A stretch of 64,000 bases of DNA from Chelativorans intermedius (GCF_025398255.1 NZ_JAODNW010000021.1:58300-122299), one strand, 5' to 3'; counted from the stretch's first letter, positions 18,659 through 30,381 are shown. Notes: generated from the sequence alone by a model not told the origin. Numbers and translations are program-made.

Positions 18659-21595
18659 TCAAAGCCTGCCCAGAGCCCGCAGTTCGCGCAGCGCCGCGGC
18701 ATCGCGCGCCGAGACCTCGGGAAACTCCGGGTCGGAGCCGACATCCTCGGTGTAGCGCCAGGAGCGGGCGCATTTGCGGCCGCGCGCGCGCTCGAAGACC
18801 ACCGCCACGTCCTTCACGTCCTCCAGCGTGAAGGCGCCGGCGGGCGGAGTCTCGTCGCGGATTTCGATACCGCTGGTGATGCAGATGTCCGCCATCGCCA
18901 TGTCGTGGCCGGCGACCGCCTCCCGCAGCGCCGGATCGGCGATGTAGACGATGGGCGCCGCCTCCAGCGAGGAGCCGATGGTCTTGTTGCGCCGTTCCAC
19001 CTCCAGCGCGCCGGTGACGACGCGGCGCACCTGGCGGATCTGGCGCCACTTGCGTGCCAGCGCCTCGTCCAGCCATTCGCCCGGCACCTCCGGGAACTGC
19101 TCCAGATGCACTGATTCCGCCTGCGGATAGCGCGCCAGCCACGCCTCCTCCATGGTGAAGGGCAGCATCGGCGCCATCCAGGTGACGAGGCAGTCGAAGA
19201 GCTTGCGCACCACCTGGATCGCCGCCTTGCGCCGCGTGCTCGACGGCGCATCGCAGTAGAGCGCGTCCTTTCGCACGTCGAAATAGAAGGCCGAAAGCTC
19301 CACCACCATGAAGTCGAGAAGGGCGCGCATAATGCGCTTGAAGTCGAAATTGTCGTAGCCCTTGCGCACCAGCCGGTCGAGCTCGGCCAGCCGATGCAGC
19401 ATGAGGCGTTCGAGCTCCGGCATGTCCGCGTGCGCCACCTCCTCGCCCTCGTCATGGGCCAGTGTGCCCAGCATCCAGCGGATGGTGTTCCTGAGCTTGC
19501 GATAGGCGTCGATGTTGGTCTGCAGGATGTTCTGCCCCAACCGCTGGTCTTCCCAGTAGTCGGTGGTGACGACCCACAAGCGCAGGATGTCGGCGCCGGA
19601 TTTCTCCATCACGTCCTGGGGGACGACCGTGTTGCCCAGCGACTTGGACATCTTGCGGCCTTCCTCGTCCATGGTGAAGCCATGGGTGATGACCGTCTCG
19701 AAGGGCGCCCTGCCCCGCGTGCCGCAGGACTCGAGCAACGAGGAGTGGAACCAGCCGCGGTGCTGGTCCGAACCCTCCAGATAGACATCCGCCGGCCATT
19801 TGAGGTCCGGCCGGTCCTCCAGCGTGAAGCTGTGGGTGGAGCCGGAATCGAACCACACGTCGAGGATGTCCATGACCTGCTGCCACCTGGCCGGATCATG
19901 ATCGCCGCCCAGAAAGCGTTCCTTGGCGCCCTCGGCGAACCAGGCGTCCGCCCCCTCCGTCTCGAAGGCTTCGAGAATGCGGGCGTTGACGGCCTTGTCC
20001 TTCAGAACGTTGCCATCCTCGTCGACGAAGACGCAGATCGGAACGCCCCAGGCGCGTTGGCGCGAAAGCACCCAGTCCGGCCGCTCCTCGATCATGGAGC
20101 GGAGCCGCGTCTGGCCGCTGGCCGGCACGAAGCGCGTCTCGTCGATGGCCTTCAGGGCGCGGGTGCGCAGCGTGGTGCCGTCGCCGAGGTCCCTGTCCAT
20201 GGCGATGAACCATTGCGGCGTGTTGCGGAAGATGACCGGCTTCTTGGAGCGCCAGGAATGGGGGTACTGGTGCTTCAGCCGGCCGCGCGCAAAGAGCATG
20301 TCCCTTTCGATGAGCGCCCCGATGACCGCCTTGTTGGCATCGCCCTTCCTGCCCTTGTCGTCGATGACGCGCGCCGGGCCGCCCTCCCGGTCGGGGCCGA
20401 AGCCCGGGGCATCCTTGGTGAAGAAGCCGGCATCATCCACGGTGAAGGGAATGGCGGTGTCGATGCCGCGGGCCTCCAGCGCGGCCCGCGCCTCCATCCA
20501 GACGTCGAAGTCCTCCCGGCCGTGGCCGGGCGCGGTGTGCACGAAGCCGGTGCCGGCCTCGTCGGTCACGTGATCGCCGGGAAGGAGAGGAACGAGGAAA
20601 TTATAGCCGCCGCCCAGGCCCTTCAGGGGGTGGGCGCAGGTGGTGGCGGAAAGCTCGTCCGCCGTTACATCGCGCAGGCGCTTGAACTGCAGTTTGGCCT
20701 TCGCGAAGGATTCCTCGGCCAGCGCGTCCGCGAAGACCAGCTTTTCGCCCGGCCGCGGGCCATAGTCGTTCTCGGCCTGCGTCACCTCATAGAGGCCATA
20801 GGCAATGCGCGGCGAGAAGGAGATGGCGCGGTTGCCGGGGATGGTCCAGGGCGTGGTCGTCCAGATGACGACATGCGCCCCCTCAAGGTCCGGTGTGCCT
20901 TCCAGGACCGGAAACTTCACCCAGACCGTGTCGCTCTCGTGCTCGTGATATTCCACCTCCGCCTCGGCGAGCGCCGTGCGCTCCACCACCGACCACATCA
21001 CCGGCTTCGAGCCGCGATAGAGCTGGCCGGACATGGCGAATTTCAGAAGCTCGCCGGCAATGCGCGCCTCGGCGTGATAGGCCATGGTCAGATACGGGTT
21101 GTCGAAGTCGCCGACGATGCCGAGGCGCTGGAACTCCTCCGTCTGCACGGCGATCCAGTGCTCGGCATAGGCGCGGCATTCGCGGCGGAACTCGATCATC
21201 GCCGCCGGTTCGGAGAGGTCGGGCTTCTCCCTGCCCCTGGCGCGGTAGTTCTCCTCCTCGATCTTCCATTCGATGGGCAGGCCGTGACAGTCCCAGCCCG
21301 GCACGTAGTTGGAATCGAAGCCGCGCATCTGGAAGGAGCGGGTGATGACGTCCTTCAAGACCTTGTTGAGCGCGTGGCCGATATGGATGTTGCCATTGGC
21401 GTAGGGCGGGCCGTCGTGGAGCACGAAGCGGGGCCGGCCCTTCGACGCCTCGCGCAGGCGCCTGTAGAGGCCCATCTCCCGCCAGCGGGCGGCAAGCTCC
21501 GGCTCCTTCCTGGGCAGGCCGGCGCGCATGGGAAAATCCGTCTGCGGCAGGTAGAGGGTCTTGGAGTAGTCCAGCTTTTCGGAGGTGTCGGTCAT
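18659..21595 (-). CDS. ileS: isoleucyl-tRNA synthetase
   Basis: Class I synthetase charging tRNA-Ile, 978 residues. HIGH is at 71-74, KMSKS at about 648-652, with the editing domain between. The C-terminal region that binds zinc in many IleS proteins reads KCARSWRY and has no second CxxC, so the zinc site appears absent, a feature I know from other alphaproteobacterial IleS. The ATG at 21595 matches the family start. Expression may be linked to the 250-bp leader, which contains a 7-bp hairpin. Confidence 0.97.
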   Translation of the reverse strand: MTDTSEKLDYSKTLYLPQTDFPMRAGLPRKEPELAARWREMGLYRRLREASKGRPRFVLHDGPPYANGNIHIGHALNKVLKDVITRSFQMRGFDSNYVPGWDCHGLPIEWKIEEENYRARGREKPDLSEPAAMIEFRRECRAYAEHWIAVQTEEFQRLGIVGDFDNPYLTMAYHAEARIAGELLKFAMSGQLYRGSKPVMWSVVERTALAEAEVEYHEHESDTVWVKFPVLEGTPDLEGAHVVIWTTTPWTIPGNRAISFSPRIAYGLYEVTQAENDYGPRPGEKLVFADALAEESFAKAKLQFKRLRDVTADELSATTCAHPLKGLGGGYNFLVPLLPGDHVTDEAGTGFVHTAPGHGREDFDVWMEARAALEARGIDTAIPFTVDDAGFFTKDAPGFGPDREGGPARVIDDKGRKGDANKAVIGALIERDMLFARGRLKHQYPHSWRSKKPVIFRNTPQWFIAMDRDLGDGTTLRTRALKAIDETRFVPASGQTRLRSMIEERPDWVLSRQRAWGVPICVFVDEDGNVLKDKAVNARILEAFETEGADAWFAEGAKERFLGGDHDPARWQQVMDILDVWFDSGSTHSFTLEDRPDLKWPADVYLEGSDQHRGWFHSSLLESCGTRGRAPFETVITHGFTMDEEGRKMSKSLGNTVVPQDVMEKSGADILRLWVVTTDYWEDQRLGQNILQTNIDAYRKLRNTIRWMLGTLAHDEGEEVAHADMPELERLMLHRLAELDRLVRKGYDNFDFKRIMRALLDFMVVELSAFYFDVRKDALYCDAPSSTRRKAAIQVVRKLFDCLVTWMAPMLPFTMEEAWLARYPQAESVHLEQFPEVPGEWLDEALARKWRQIRQVRRVVTGALEVERRNKTIGSSLEAAPIVYIADPALREAVAGHDMAMADICITSGIEIRDETPPAGAFTLEDVKDVAVVFERARGRKCARSWRYTEDVGSDPEFPEVSARDAAALRELRALGRL

Positions 21596-21845
21596 TGTCT
21601 CGCCATGGGGAGTGCCGAAGCGTGAAAGCTTCGGAAATGCCAGTATCGAAAACGGAATTGGCGCCAGAACGCGCGTGCTCCCGGCCCTTGCCGCAACCCC
21701 TCAGGCCGCGGGCAAGGCCGGGCCAATAATTCGTATGGCAAACGGTGCCAGACCGGCGCTTGTCATCATGAGCGGGCTTTTAGCGGAGGTGGGCGCGAGA
21801 ATAAAGAGGCAATTGGGCACGGTGCGGCGCATCGGCCGTCGCGGC
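21596..21845. other. 250-bp gap between ribF and ileS
   Basis: Probable ileS promoter and leader. One clear hairpin is visible: CCGAAGC (21615-21621), loop GTGAAA, GCTTCGG (21628-21634), about 20 bases upstream of the ileS start. No T-tract follows it, so it is not a classical terminator. Nothing else is recognisable. Confidence 0.5.
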
Positions 21846-22832
21846 CTATGGCTGGAAGGTCAACTCCAGATCCAGCGCCGACAACGGCTTGACGCCGGAA
21901 AGCAGCGCCCGCGCCTCCTCCTCGTCGCGCCTCATGCGGGCGACGAGCGCGTCGAGCCCGTCGAACTTTTCCTCGCCACGCAGATGGCCGAAGAAGGAGA
22001 CGGCGCAGGTCTCGCCATAGAGGTCGCCTTCGAAATCGAACAGGTAGGTCTCGAGCAGCGGCGCGCCGTCCTCGTCCACCGTCGGGCGGCGGCCGAAGCT
22101 TGCCACGCCGTCGTACAGCGTGCCGTCGGCGCGGCGGAAGCGCACGGCATAGATGCCGTGAGCCAGCGCGGTGTCGGCCGGAAGCGCCATGTTGGCGGTC
22201 GGAAAGCCGAGCTGGCGGCCGAGCTTCTTGCCCTCCTCCACCGTCGCCTCGACCGTGTAGCGATAGCCGAGCAGACCCGCCGCCTCGGCCACCTGGCCCG
22301 TGCGGAGAAGGGCGCGGATGCGGCTGGAGGAGACCACCTCGCCGCCCTCGTCGGAAAAGGCGTCGACCACGCTGACGGCGAAGCCGTGGCGCCGGCCGGC
22401 CTCGGCGAGCGTGCCGGGCGTGCCGCCACGGTCCTTGCCGTAGTGGAAATCGAAGCCGGTCACGACATGGGCCGCACGCAGCCCGTCCACCAGCACCTCG
22501 GCCACGAAGCGCTCGGGCGAGAGCTGGGCGAAGGCGCGGGTGAAGGGCTGCTCCACCACCGCGTCGAAACCAAAAGCGGAGAGCATGCGCGCCTTCACCG
22601 GCGGGGGCGTCAGGCGGAAGAGCGGTATGTCGGGCCGGAAGACGCTGCGCGGATGCGGCTCGAAGGTGAGCACCAGGGCGGGAATGCGCCCGCCGGCGAC
22701 CTCCAGCGCGTGCGAAAGCACCGCCTGATGGCCGCGGTGCACGCCATCGAAATTGCCGATCGCCACCACACCGCCGGCAAGCGCGGCGGGCAAGGTGTCC
22801 GCCCCGGCGCAGCGCTGGAACGCCTTCGCCAT
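21846..22832 (-). CDS. ribF: bifunctional riboflavin kinase / FAD synthetase
   Basis: Makes FMN and FAD from riboflavin; 328 residues. The N-terminal nucleotidyltransferase domain has GNFDGVHRGHQ (26-36) and SSSRIRALL, the C-terminal kinase domain GRQLGFPTANM and SFGRRPTVDE. Two bases separate it from the upstream HAD gene stop, so they form an operon with likely translational coupling. Confidence 0.97.
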   Translation of the reverse strand: MAKAFQRCAGADTLPAALAGGVVAIGNFDGVHRGHQAVLSHALEVAGGRIPALVLTFEPHPRSVFRPDIPLFRLTPPPVKARMLSAFGFDAVVEQPFTRAFAQLSPERFVAEVLVDGLRAAHVVTGFDFHYGKDRGGTPGTLAEAGRRHGFAVSVVDAFSDEGGEVVSSSRIRALLRTGQVAEAAGLLGYRYTVEATVEEGKKLGRQLGFPTANMALPADTALAHGIYAVRFRRADGTLYDGVASFGRRPTVDEDGAPLLETYLFDFEGDLYGETCAVSFFGHLRGEEKFDGLDALVARMRRDEEEARALLSGVKPLSALDLELTFQP

Positions 22833-22834
22833 GG

Positions 22835-23695
22835 CTAGGCCAGCCGCTCGATGGCGGCCACCGGGCGATGGCCGTGCTTTTCCAGAAAGGCGGCGAGCCG
22901 TTCGGGGTCCGACCGGCCGTTGCGGGCATACTCCCCGGCGTGGATTCCCTGCGCCACGTAGAGCACGTCGATTCCCATGCCGGACGCTCCCTTCACGTCC
23001 GTCAGGATGCCGTCGCCGATGGCCAGCGCTTCGGCGGGACCGGCCGGCCGGCCGAGAATCTCGCCGCCGGCGGCAAGCGCCGCCTCGTAGATCGGGCGGT
23101 GCGGCTTGCCGGCGATCAGCGTGCGCCCGCCCAAAAGGCCATAGTCGCGCGCCAGCGCGCCGGCGCAGTAGATGAACCGGTCGCCGCGCTCCACCACGAT
23201 GTCGGGATTGGCGCAGATCATGGGCAGGTCGCGCGCGCGCAGGCGCTGGAGAAGCTCCGCATAGTCCTCCGGCGTCTCGGTCTCGTCGTCATGAAGCCCG
23301 GTGCAGACGACGCCGGCAGCCTCGAACTCCTCGACCAGTTCCACGTCGAGCCCGTCATAGAGCGCCATGTCGCGATCCGGGCCGATGTGGAAGAGCCGGC
23401 GCGGGGCGTTGCGGATGAGCTCCCGCGTCACATCGCCGGAGGTGATGACGCGGTCCCAGGCCGTGTCCGGCACACCGAGATGGCGAAGCTGCGCCTCCAC
23501 CGGCGGGTGCGGACGCGGCGCGTTGGTGACAAGCACCACCGCCTTGCCGGCGGCGCGCATGCGCGAAAGCGCCTCCACGGCCGGCGGAAAGGCGGCAACG
23601 CCGTTGTGCACCACGCCCCACACATCGCACAGGATGAGCTGATAGGGGGCGGCGAGCGCATCGAGACGGTCGATCATCGGCGGCGGCTGTGCCAT
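22835..23695 (-). CDS. TIGR01459 family HAD-superfamily (class IIA) hydrolase
   Basis: A 286-residue NagD-like phosphatase. The nucleophile motif is DVWGVVHNG (Asp 24), motif II lies in VLVTNAPR, lysine in IAGKPHRPIY and the acidic metal motif in GDGILTDVKGA. This alphaproteobacterial subfamily is usually found next to ribF, as here (2-bp gap). Substrate unknown; a flavin- or sugar-phosphate related role is only suggested by the neighbour. Confidence 0.92.
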   Translation of the reverse strand: MAQPPPMIDRLDALAAPYQLILCDVWGVVHNGVAAFPPAVEALSRMRAAGKAVVLVTNAPRPHPPVEAQLRHLGVPDTAWDRVITSGDVTRELIRNAPRRLFHIGPDRDMALYDGLDVELVEEFEAAGVVCTGLHDDETETPEDYAELLQRLRARDLPMICANPDIVVERGDRFIYCAGALARDYGLLGGRTLIAGKPHRPIYEAALAAGGEILGRPAGPAEALAIGDGILTDVKGASGMGIDVLYVAQGIHAGEYARNGRSDPERLAAFLEKHGHRPVAAIERLA

Positions 23696-23800
23696 GGATT
23701 CTCCCTTGATGTCGGATCGCAGGGAACGCGGAAAACCGCGCAGGGATTAGCCCATGCCGAGGGATGTGTCACCCGCTTTCGGAAAATGCCGCCAAACCCA

Positions 23801-23815
23801 TTAACCCGCCGTGAA
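23801..23815. promoter_or_regulatory. CtrA-like site upstream of TadG-like gene
   Basis: TTAA-N7-TGAA (23801-23815) differs by one base from the CtrA full site TTAA-N7-TTAA. It lies about 95 bp ahead of a TadG-like gene, and pilus genes are known CtrA targets in related bacteria. One near-match in 213 bp could be chance. Confidence 0.25.
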
Positions 23816-23908
23816 CCAGCCGCGCCGATTGCCGCCGCCGTTAAGGATTTCGTTCAGCCTGTTGCCCGCATTCTCGCCTATATTTCTCAAGGCAGGGTGG
23901 GCAAACCG

Positions 23909-25687
23909 ATGCTGAGAACATTTCTGAAAGACGAGCGGGGCAACTATGCCACGCTGATGGCGCTGGCGATGGTGCCGATCCTGGGCGCGGTGGCGCTGGC
24001 GGTGGACTATACGCAGATGAGCCGCCACCGCCAGGCAACGCTCAACGCGCTGGACGCCACCAACATCGCCACGGCATGGCGCTATCTGGAAGGCGGCAGC
24101 AAGGCCGAGCTGACGGCCTATGCCAACGACTTCTTTGCCGCCAATCTGGGGCCGGTGCGGCCGGAGGACACGACGCTCCACATCGTCTTCCCCGAGGAGA
24201 CGCCCAGCGGCACCACGATCAAGATGAGCGCCGACCTCAAATACGAGCCGATCTTCTATCCCGTCTTTCAGGCGCTGCGCGGCGAGGACAGCGCCGATAC
24301 CACCTTCCGCCTGAACGCCAGCAACGAGGTGCGCCTCAAGAACACGCTGGAGGTGGCGCTGGTGCTCGACAATTCGGGCTCCATGAACCAGTGGGGCGCG
24401 GGCTCCGGCAAAAGGCGCATCGACCTGCTGAAGGCCGCCGCCAAAGAGCTGGTCGATACGCTCTCGGCGCAGGGCGCCAACATGAAGCAGGTGGCCAAGC
24501 CGGTGCAGTTCGGGCTCGTGCCCTTTGCCGCCTCGGTGAATGTGGGGCCGCAACACGAGGGCGCGTCCTGGCTCGACATGGACGGCATCTCCCCGATCCA
24601 TCACGAAAACTTCGACTGGGACACGATGAGCAAGCTGGCCAACGGCCAGAAGCGCGTCGTGAAGGTGGGTGACGTCTACCGCAAGCAGGGGCGGCAATGG
24701 CAGGACGAAGAGGGCGAGAAGGTGACGCGCTTCACCCTGTTCGAGGAACTGCGCAAGGTGACGCGTTCGGCACATCTGGCCTATTGGGGGGGCTGTGTGG
24801 AAATGCGGCCCGGCATCCACGCCCTCGACGACTCCGTGCCCGACAGGAACGAGCCCGAATCCCTCTTCGTGCCCATGTTCGCGCCCGACGAGTCGGACGT
24901 GCCGGGCGGCTGGCGCGGCGCCTACAACGACTGGTGGGCGGACCAGACGGGCGGCAATGCACGCCAACGGCAGGAATACATGCCGAAATACTTCAAGGCG
25001 GTTCGCAACCCCTCCGTGCCCGCCGGCAAGGGCCCCAACCTGAGCTGCACCACCAAGCCGATCACGCCGCTGACCGACGTGACGCAGGGCAACGGGCTGA
25101 AGGCCATCAAGAACGCCATCGACGGCATGGTGGCCAACGGCGCCACCAACGTGCCCGAAGGGCTTGCCTGGGGCTGGCGGGTGGTGTCCGGCCGGCCGCC
25201 CTTCACCGAAGGCCGCCCCGACAACCAGAAGGGCAACGACAAGGTGGTCATCGTTCTGACGGACGGCGCCAACACCTACTACACGCCCGGCTCGCTCGGC
25301 GCGACAGACTATGCCGGTAACATGTCGATCTACTCCAACTACGGCTACGCGCGGAACGGGCGCATCTTCGAGAACAGTTCGGTCAACCCGAACAACTATT
25401 CCAACAGCAACTACACCGAGGCGATGAACGAGCAGTTCGCCCAGCTCTGCGACAATGCCAAGAAGGGCAAGATCATGGTCATGACCGTGGCGCTGGATCT
25501 CAGCAGCTCGAAGAAGGCGGAGCGCGAGCAGATCGAGGCGCTGCGCGCCTGCGCCTCCGAATCCCGCTTCCGCAAGGACGAGAACGGCAAGCCGGCCAAG
25601 CTGTTCTGGAACGCCACGGGCGCCGACCTCTCGGAGAAATTCCGCGAGATCGCCGACGAGCTTTCCAACCTGCGTTTCGTGAGCTGA
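23909..25687 (+). CDS. TadG-like pilus-assembly protein with von Willebrand A domain
   Basis: A 592-residue membrane-anchored extracytoplasmic protein. The N-terminus [27 protein letters not shown] is shown by its pattern (short charged start, then a hydrophobic helix at about 13-33) to be the TadE/TadG anchor. A von Willebrand A domain begins near residue 148 with the metal-ion site DNSGSM at about 153 and later TDGANTYY and [10 protein letters not shown] long insertion splits the domain. Such proteins are related to Flp/Tad pili, but no other tad gene is here. ATG at 23909 chosen; GTG at 23897 possible. A terminator follows. Confidence 0.88.
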   Translation: MLRTFLKDERGNYATLMALAMVPILGAVALAVDYTQMSRHRQATLNALDATNIATAWRYLEGGSKAELTAYANDFFAANLGPVRPEDTTLHIVFPEETPSGTTIKMSADLKYEPIFYPVFQALRGEDSADTTFRLNASNEVRLKNTLEVALVLDNSGSMNQWGAGSGKRRIDLLKAAAKELVDTLSAQGANMKQVAKPVQFGLVPFAASVNVGPQHEGASWLDMDGISPIHHENFDWDTMSKLANGQKRVVKVGDVYRKQGRQWQDEEGEKVTRFTLFEELRKVTRSAHLAYWGGCVEMRPGIHALDDSVPDRNEPESLFVPMFAPDESDVPGGWRGAYNDWWADQTGGNARQRQEYMPKYFKAVRNPSVPAGKGPNLSCTTKPITPLTDVTQGNGLKAIKNAIDGMVANGATNVPEGLAWGWRVVSGRPPFTEGRPDNQKGNDKVVIVLTDGANTYYTPGSLGATDYAGNMSIYSNYGYARNGRIFENSSVNPNNYSNSNYTEAMNEQFAQLCDNAKKGKIMVMTVALDLSSSKKAEREQIEALRACASESRFRKDENGKPAKLFWNATGADLSEKFREIADELSNLRFVS

Positions 25688-25740
25688 GCGCTTGCCGGCG
25701 GGCGCGGCCTTGCCGCTCCCCGCCTTATCGGCTAGGACAG

Positions 25741-25769
25741 CCGCGCCCGCTTTCGGGCGCGGTTTTCTT
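25741..25769 (+). terminator. rho-independent terminator
   Basis: Stem CCGCGCCCG (25741-25749) and CGGGCGCGG (25754-25762), four-base loop, then TTTTCTT. It ends the TadG-like transcript 53 bp after its stop and precedes hisS. Confidence 0.88.
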
Positions 25770-25793
25770 GTCTTCTCACGGATGGAACAGGGC

Positions 25794-27245
25794 ATGGCTG
25801 GCAAGGCGGACAAGGTGAAGGCACGGCTTCCGCGCGGGCTTGTCGACCGCTTCAGCGAAGACATTCGCGCCGTGGAGGAGATGGTGGGCAAGATCCGCGC
25901 CGTCTACGAGCGCTATGGCTTCGACCCTGTGGAGACGCCGATCATCGAATATACGGACGCGCTGGGCAAGTTCCTGCCGGACCAGGACCGGCCCAACGAG
26001 GGGGTCTTCTCCTTCCAGGACGACGACGAGCAGTGGCTCTCGCTGCGCTACGACCTCACCGCACCCCTCGCCCGCTTCGTGGCGGAAAATTTCGAGCGCC
26101 TGCCCAAGCCCTTCCGCAGCTACCGCGCAGGTTGGGTGTTCCGCAACGAGAAGCCGGGACCGGGGCGCTTCCGCCAGTTCATGCAGGTGGACGCCGATAC
26201 GGTGGGCGCGCCTTCCGTGGCAGCGGATGCCGAGATGTGCATGATGATGGCGGATGTGATGGAGGCGCTGGGGATCAAGCGCGGGGACTACGTCATCCGC
26301 GTGAACAACCGGAAGGTGCTCGATGGCGTTCTGGAGGCCATCGGCCTTGGCGGCGAGGAAAATGCCGGGCGCAGGCTGACCGTGCTGAGGGCGATCGACA
26401 AGCTGGACAAGTTCGGGCCGGAGGGGGTGGCGCTGCTGCTTGGCAAGGGCCGCCTCGACGAGAGCGGCGACTTCACGAAGGGTGCGGAGCTGAACGAAAG
26501 CGCCATTGCCAAGGTGCTCGCCTATGTCGAGACCGGCGAGATCGAAGCCAATGAAGGCGTCGAGGAACTGAACCAGATCAGAGCGTTGTGTGCCGCCTGC
26601 GGCTATGACGAACGGCGTGTGAAGATCGACCCCTCCGTCGTGCGCGGACTGGAGTACTACACCGGCCCCGTCTTCGAGGCGGAGCTCACCTTTCCGGTCA
26701 CCAACGAGAAGGGCGAGACCGTGCAGTTCGGGTCCGTCGGCGGCGGCGGGCGCTATGACGGGCTCGTCTCGCGCTTCCGCGGCGAGCCGGTGCCGGCCAC
26801 GGGCTTTTCCATCGGCGTCTCCCGCCTCATGACGGCGCTCAAGAATCTCGGCAAGCTGGATGCGGCGGAGGCCGTGGCGCCCGTCGTCGTGCTGGTCATG
26901 GACAAGGATGCGGAAAGCCTCGGCCGCTACCAGCGCATGGTCTCCGCGCTGCGACAGGCCGGCATCCGCGCCGAGATGTATCTGGGCGGCGGCGGCATGA
27001 AGGCGCAGATGAAATATGCCGACCGGCGCGGCAGCCCCTGCGTGGTGATCCAGGGTGGGGACGAGCGGGCGAAGGGCGAGGTGCAGATCAAGGACCTTGA
27101 GGAAGGCAAGCGCCTTTCCGAGCAGATCGAGGACAATGCGACCTGGCGCGGGGCCCGGCCGGCGCAGTTTTCCGTGCCGGAAGGCGAGCTGGTGGCAGCG
27201 GTCGGGCGCGTGTTGGAGGCCCAGAAGCGGGAGCGGGAAGGGTGA
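25794..27245 (+). CDS. hisS: histidyl-tRNA synthetase
   Basis: Class II synthetase, 483 residues, of the long rhizobial type. Visible are motif 2 ([20 protein letters not shown]), the histidine motif [15 protein letters not shown] and motif 3 region [13 protein letters not shown] followed by GFSIGVSRL. The ATG at 25794 (MAGKADKV) is chosen; ATG at 25782 is in frame and also downstream of the terminator. First gene of a hisS-hisZ-hisG cluster; hisZ is a paralogous regulatory protein. Confidence 0.96.
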   Translation: MAGKADKVKARLPRGLVDRFSEDIRAVEEMVGKIRAVYERYGFDPVETPIIEYTDALGKFLPDQDRPNEGVFSFQDDDEQWLSLRYDLTAPLARFVAENFERLPKPFRSYRAGWVFRNEKPGPGRFRQFMQVDADTVGAPSVAADAEMCMMMADVMEALGIKRGDYVIRVNNRKVLDGVLEAIGLGGEENAGRRLTVLRAIDKLDKFGPEGVALLLGKGRLDESGDFTKGAELNESAIAKVLAYVETGEIEANEGVEELNQIRALCAACGYDERRVKIDPSVVRGLEYYTGPVFEAELTFPVTNEKGETVQFGSVGGGGRYDGLVSRFRGEPVPATGFSIGVSRLMTALKNLGKLDAAEAVAPVVVLVMDKDAESLGRYQRMVSALRQAGIRAEMYLGGGGMKAQMKYADRRGSPCVVIQGGDERAKGEVQIKDLEEGKRLSEQIEDNATWRGARPAQFSVPEGELVAAVGRVLEAQKREREG

Positions 27246-27306
27246 CGGCTGCCCCCTCCCCGCCCCCCCTTGCCGCCGCCGGGCGCCTTCTGGGAGCCGC
27301 GCGCCC

Positions 27307-28428
27307 ATGAGCACGCGCTATCCCGCCTTTGCCGGCGACATTCTCGCCCTCTTCGCCGAACGAGAGGCGGAGCTGACGGACATCGACATCATTCAGCCGG
27401 CCGACCCCTTTCTCGACATGGCGGGGGAGGACCTGCGCCGGCGCATCTTCCTGACCGAGAGCGAGACGGGCCGCAGCCTGTGCCTGCGGCCGGAGTTCAC
27501 CATTCCCGTCTGCCTGGACCACATCGCCCGGCGGGCAGCCACGCCACGCCGCTATGCCTATCTCGGCGAGGTTTTCCGCCAGCACCGGGAAGGCAGCGCG
27601 GAATTCTTCCAGGCCGGCATCGAGGACCTGGGAGCGGCGGACCGCTGGCAGGCGGATGCGCGGTCGCTGGCCGATGCGCACGCCATTCTCGCGCGCGTGC
27701 TTCCCGGCCGCGCGCTTGCCATAACGCTGGGCGACCAGGCGGTGTTCGAGGCCGTGCTCTCGGCGCTCGGCCTGCCGCGCGGCTGGCAGAAGCGGCTGGC
27801 GCGCGCCTTTGGCGCCCCGGCCAAGATCGAGGCGGCGACTGCCGAGTTCACCGCCCCGCAGGGCGGCGCCTCCCTGCCGCGCCCGGTGGCGCGGCTGGTG
27901 GCCCAGGGCGAGGAAGAGGCGCTCGTCCGCCACATCGCACAGGAGATGGAAGCGGCGGGCCTCTCCCCCTCGGCGGGGCGCGAGCCGGCCGAGATCGCCC
28001 GGCGGCTGATCGAGAAGGCGGAGCTGCGCTCCGTGCGCCTTTCCGAAGACGCGCTCGGCGCCCTGAAGCGCTTTCTTGCCATCCGCGCGCCGCTCGGCGA
28101 GGCGGAGGCGCGGCTTGCCGCCTTCGCGCGCGAGGCCGGCCTGTTTCTCGATGAGGCGCTGGAAGGCTTTGCCGCACGCGCAGAACGCATCGCCGGGCAC
28201 GGCCTGCCGCTTGACGACATCCACTACGATGCCGGCTTCGGCAGACCGCTCGACTACTATACCGGCTTTGTCTTCGAGATCGCCACGCAGGGGCTTTCCG
28301 CGCCGCTTGCCGGCGGCGGACGCTACGACCGGCTGTTGACGCTGCTCGGCGCCGACACGCCAATTCCCGGCGTCGGTTTCTCCATCTGGCTCGACCGGGT
28401 GGCTGCGCTCAGGGAGGGACGGCCATGA
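27307..28428 (+). CDS. hisZ: ATP phosphoribosyltransferase regulatory subunit
   Basis: HisS-like protein without tRNA charging activity that activates short-form HisG and confers histidine feedback. 373 residues. The synthetase-like core is recognisable: [34 protein letters not shown], then [15 protein letters not shown] and [13 protein letters not shown]. It overlaps hisG by 4 bp (ATGA at 28425-28428). Downstream of hisS by 61 bp. Confidence 0.96.
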   Translation: MSTRYPAFAGDILALFAEREAELTDIDIIQPADPFLDMAGEDLRRRIFLTESETGRSLCLRPEFTIPVCLDHIARRAATPRRYAYLGEVFRQHREGSAEFFQAGIEDLGAADRWQADARSLADAHAILARVLPGRALAITLGDQAVFEAVLSALGLPRGWQKRLARAFGAPAKIEAATAEFTAPQGGASLPRPVARLVAQGEEEALVRHIAQEMEAAGLSPSAGREPAEIARRLIEKAELRSVRLSEDALGALKRFLAIRAPLGEAEARLAAFAREAGLFLDEALEGFAARAERIAGHGLPLDDIHYDAGFGRPLDYYTGFVFEIATQGLSAPLAGGGRYDRLLTLLGADTPIPGVGFSIWLDRVAALREGRP

Positions 28429-29126
28429 GCGTGACACTGGCCCTGCCCTCCAAGGGGCGGCTGAAGGAGGAAGCGGTGCGCCGGCTGGAGGAGGCGGGCT
28501 TTCCGGTGCGCCTGCCGGAGGACGCGCGGCGCTACCGCGCGGCGGTGGATGGCGTGGACGGGCTGGAGATCGCCTTCCTGTCGGCCTCCGAGATCGCCCG
28601 CGAGCTCGACCGCGGTGGCATCGACCTCGGCATCACCGGTGAGGATCTGGTGCGCGAGACGATCCCCGACTGGCAGGCGCGCGTCGAAATCGCCGCGCGG
28701 TTGGGCTTCGGCCGGGCCGACGTGGTGGTGGCGGTGCCGGAGGTGTGGTTCGATGTGGCAACCATGGCCGACCTCGACGACGTGGCGGCCGAGTTCCGCC
28801 AACGCCACGGGCGGCGGCTCAGGATCGCCACGAAGTACTGGCGGCTCACCCAGCAGTTCTTCTCGCAAAAGCACGGCATTCAGGTCTACCGCATCGTGGA
28901 GAGCCTCGGCGCCACGGAAGGCGCGCCGGCGGCGGGCTCGGCGGATGTGATCGTGGACATCACCTCCACCGGCTCGACGCTGAAGGCCAACCATCTGAAG
29001 GTGCTGGAGGACGGGGTGATCCTGCGCTCCGAAGCCTGCCTGGTGGTGGCACGCAGGAAGCGCGCGGCCGAGGATGAGGCGCTGATCGCCCGCATGGCGG
29101 CGGCCATGAGTGCCGGCGGCGGCTGA
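28425..29126 (+). CDS. hisG: ATP phosphoribosyltransferase catalytic subunit, short form
   Basis: First step of histidine synthesis, joining ATP and PRPP. 233 residues: the C-terminal regulatory domain of long HisG is absent, so it needs HisZ, encoded directly upstream with an ATGA overlap. LALPSKGRL starts the protein, and the PRPP-binding loop region is [16 protein letters not shown] [14 protein letters not shown] near residue 183. Confidence 0.97.
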   Translation: MSVTLALPSKGRLKEEAVRRLEEAGFPVRLPEDARRYRAAVDGVDGLEIAFLSASEIARELDRGGIDLGITGEDLVRETIPDWQARVEIAARLGFGRADVVVAVPEVWFDVATMADLDDVAAEFRQRHGRRLRIATKYWRLTQQFFSQKHGIQVYRIVESLGATEGAPAAGSADVIVDITSTGSTLKANHLKVLEDGVILRSEACLVVARRKRAAEDEALIARMAAAMSAGGG

Positions 29127-29136
29127 GGGCGAGCGC

Positions 29137-30381
29137 CTATTCCTCCACCACTCGCAGGCGCAGCGAGCCGCCGCCAGGCCCGGCGGCGCGGCCTGCTTCG
29201 CCCTCGTCCGCCTCGCGGCTCTCCGGCCCACCGAGCTCCAGCGCCTCGATCCTGGCGCCGCGTTTCGTCACCTTGTCGGTGGAGGTGAGGATGAGATCGA
29301 CATCCTTGCTGGCCGCCTGGAAGTGACTTTGCAGCTTGCGCACGCGATCGTCGAGGCGGCAGACATCCTGCATCAGCTTCACCACCTCGGCCTGGATGAG
29401 ATGCGCCTGCTCGCGCATGCGGGCATCCTTCAGAACCGCCTGGATGACCTGGATGGACAGCATCAGAAGCGATGGCGAGACGATGACGACGCGGGCGCGA
29501 TGCGCCTTCTGCACCAGCGCCTCGAAATTCTCGTGAATCTCGGCGAAGATGGATTCGGAGGGCACGAACATGAAGGCGGTGTCCTGCGTTTCGCCGTTGA
29601 TGAGATATTTTTCCGAAATCGCCCTGATGTGCACCTCGACGTCGCGGCGAAAGGCGGTCTCGGCAGTGCGGCGTGCCTCCGCACCGCCCTCGCCCTCGCT
29701 CGCCGCGCGGATGGCGTTCCATGCCTCCAGCGGAAACTTGGCGTCGATGACGAGCGAAGGAGCGCCGTTGGGCATCTTCACCAGGCAGTCGGGCCGGCTG
29801 CCGTTGGAAAGGGTGGGCTGAAACTCGTAGGCGCCGTGCGGCAGGCCGTCGGCGATGATCGCCTCCATGCGCGACTGGCCGAAGGCGCCGCGCGTCTGCT
29901 TGTCGGACAGGATCTGCTGGAGCTGCACCACCTGGCCGGCCAGCGACTGGATGTTGTTCTGCGCCGTGTCGATGACGGCCAACCGCTCCTGCAGCCTGGC
30001 AAGGTTCTCGTGCGTGGCCCTGGTCTGCTCGCTGATCGACTGGCCCAGGCGGCTGCTCATGCCGTCGAGACGCTCCGACAGCGCCTTGGTGAGCTCGGCC
30101 TGGCGGGCGCCGAAGACCTCGGCAATGGTGCCCATGCGCCCGGAAAGCTCGGCCTGCGCGCGCGTCAGCTCCGCCATGCGGGCCTCCGCTTCGCGCGCAA
30201 GGCGGGCGGCCTCGGCCTGCGCCGCCGCGCGCGCCCTGCCCGCGCGCCACATGACGAAGGCGAGAAGCACAAGCAGCGCCAGCACCAGCGCGCCGGCGGC
30301 AATCGCTACATGGCCGAGGGAAAACACCGTCGCGCCGAGACGAGCGACAGGCATGGAAAACAGAGAGGCGGCATCGTTCAT
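29137..30381 (-). CDS. rmuC: DNA recombination protein RmuC
   Basis: A 414-residue member of the RmuC family, linked to limiting DNA inversions. An N-terminal membrane helix (about 25-46) is followed by a long coiled coil (about 47-165), then the nuclease-like core with PDCLVKMPNG, LVIDAKFPLEAW and FMFVPSESIFAEI. C-terminal tail acidic/glycine-rich. It converges with hisG (10-bp gap) and diverges from def. Start ATG at 30381. Confidence 0.94.
   Translation of the reverse strand: MNDAASLFSMPVARLGATVFSLGHVAIAAGALVLALLVLLAFVMWRAGRARAAAQAEAARLAREAEARMAELTRAQAELSGRMGTIAEVFGARQAELTKALSERLDGMSSRLGQSISEQTRATHENLARLQERLAVIDTAQNNIQSLAGQVVQLQQILSDKQTRGAFGQSRMEAIIADGLPHGAYEFQPTLSNGSRPDCLVKMPNGAPSLVIDAKFPLEAWNAIRAASEGEGGAEARRTAETAFRRDVEVHIRAISEKYLINGETQDTAFMFVPSESIFAEIHENFEALVQKAHRARVVIVSPSLLMLSIQVIQAVLKDARMREQAHLIQAEVVKLMQDVCRLDDRVRKLQSHFQAASKDVDLILTSTDKVTKRGARIEALELGGPESREADEGEAGRAAGPGGGSLRLRVVEE

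Noticed and set aside
21615..21634. T-box riboswitch or attenuator in front of ileS
   Set aside because: Only a short hairpin is present, with no T-box consensus, terminator or specifier loop, and T-boxes are not expected in this lineage.
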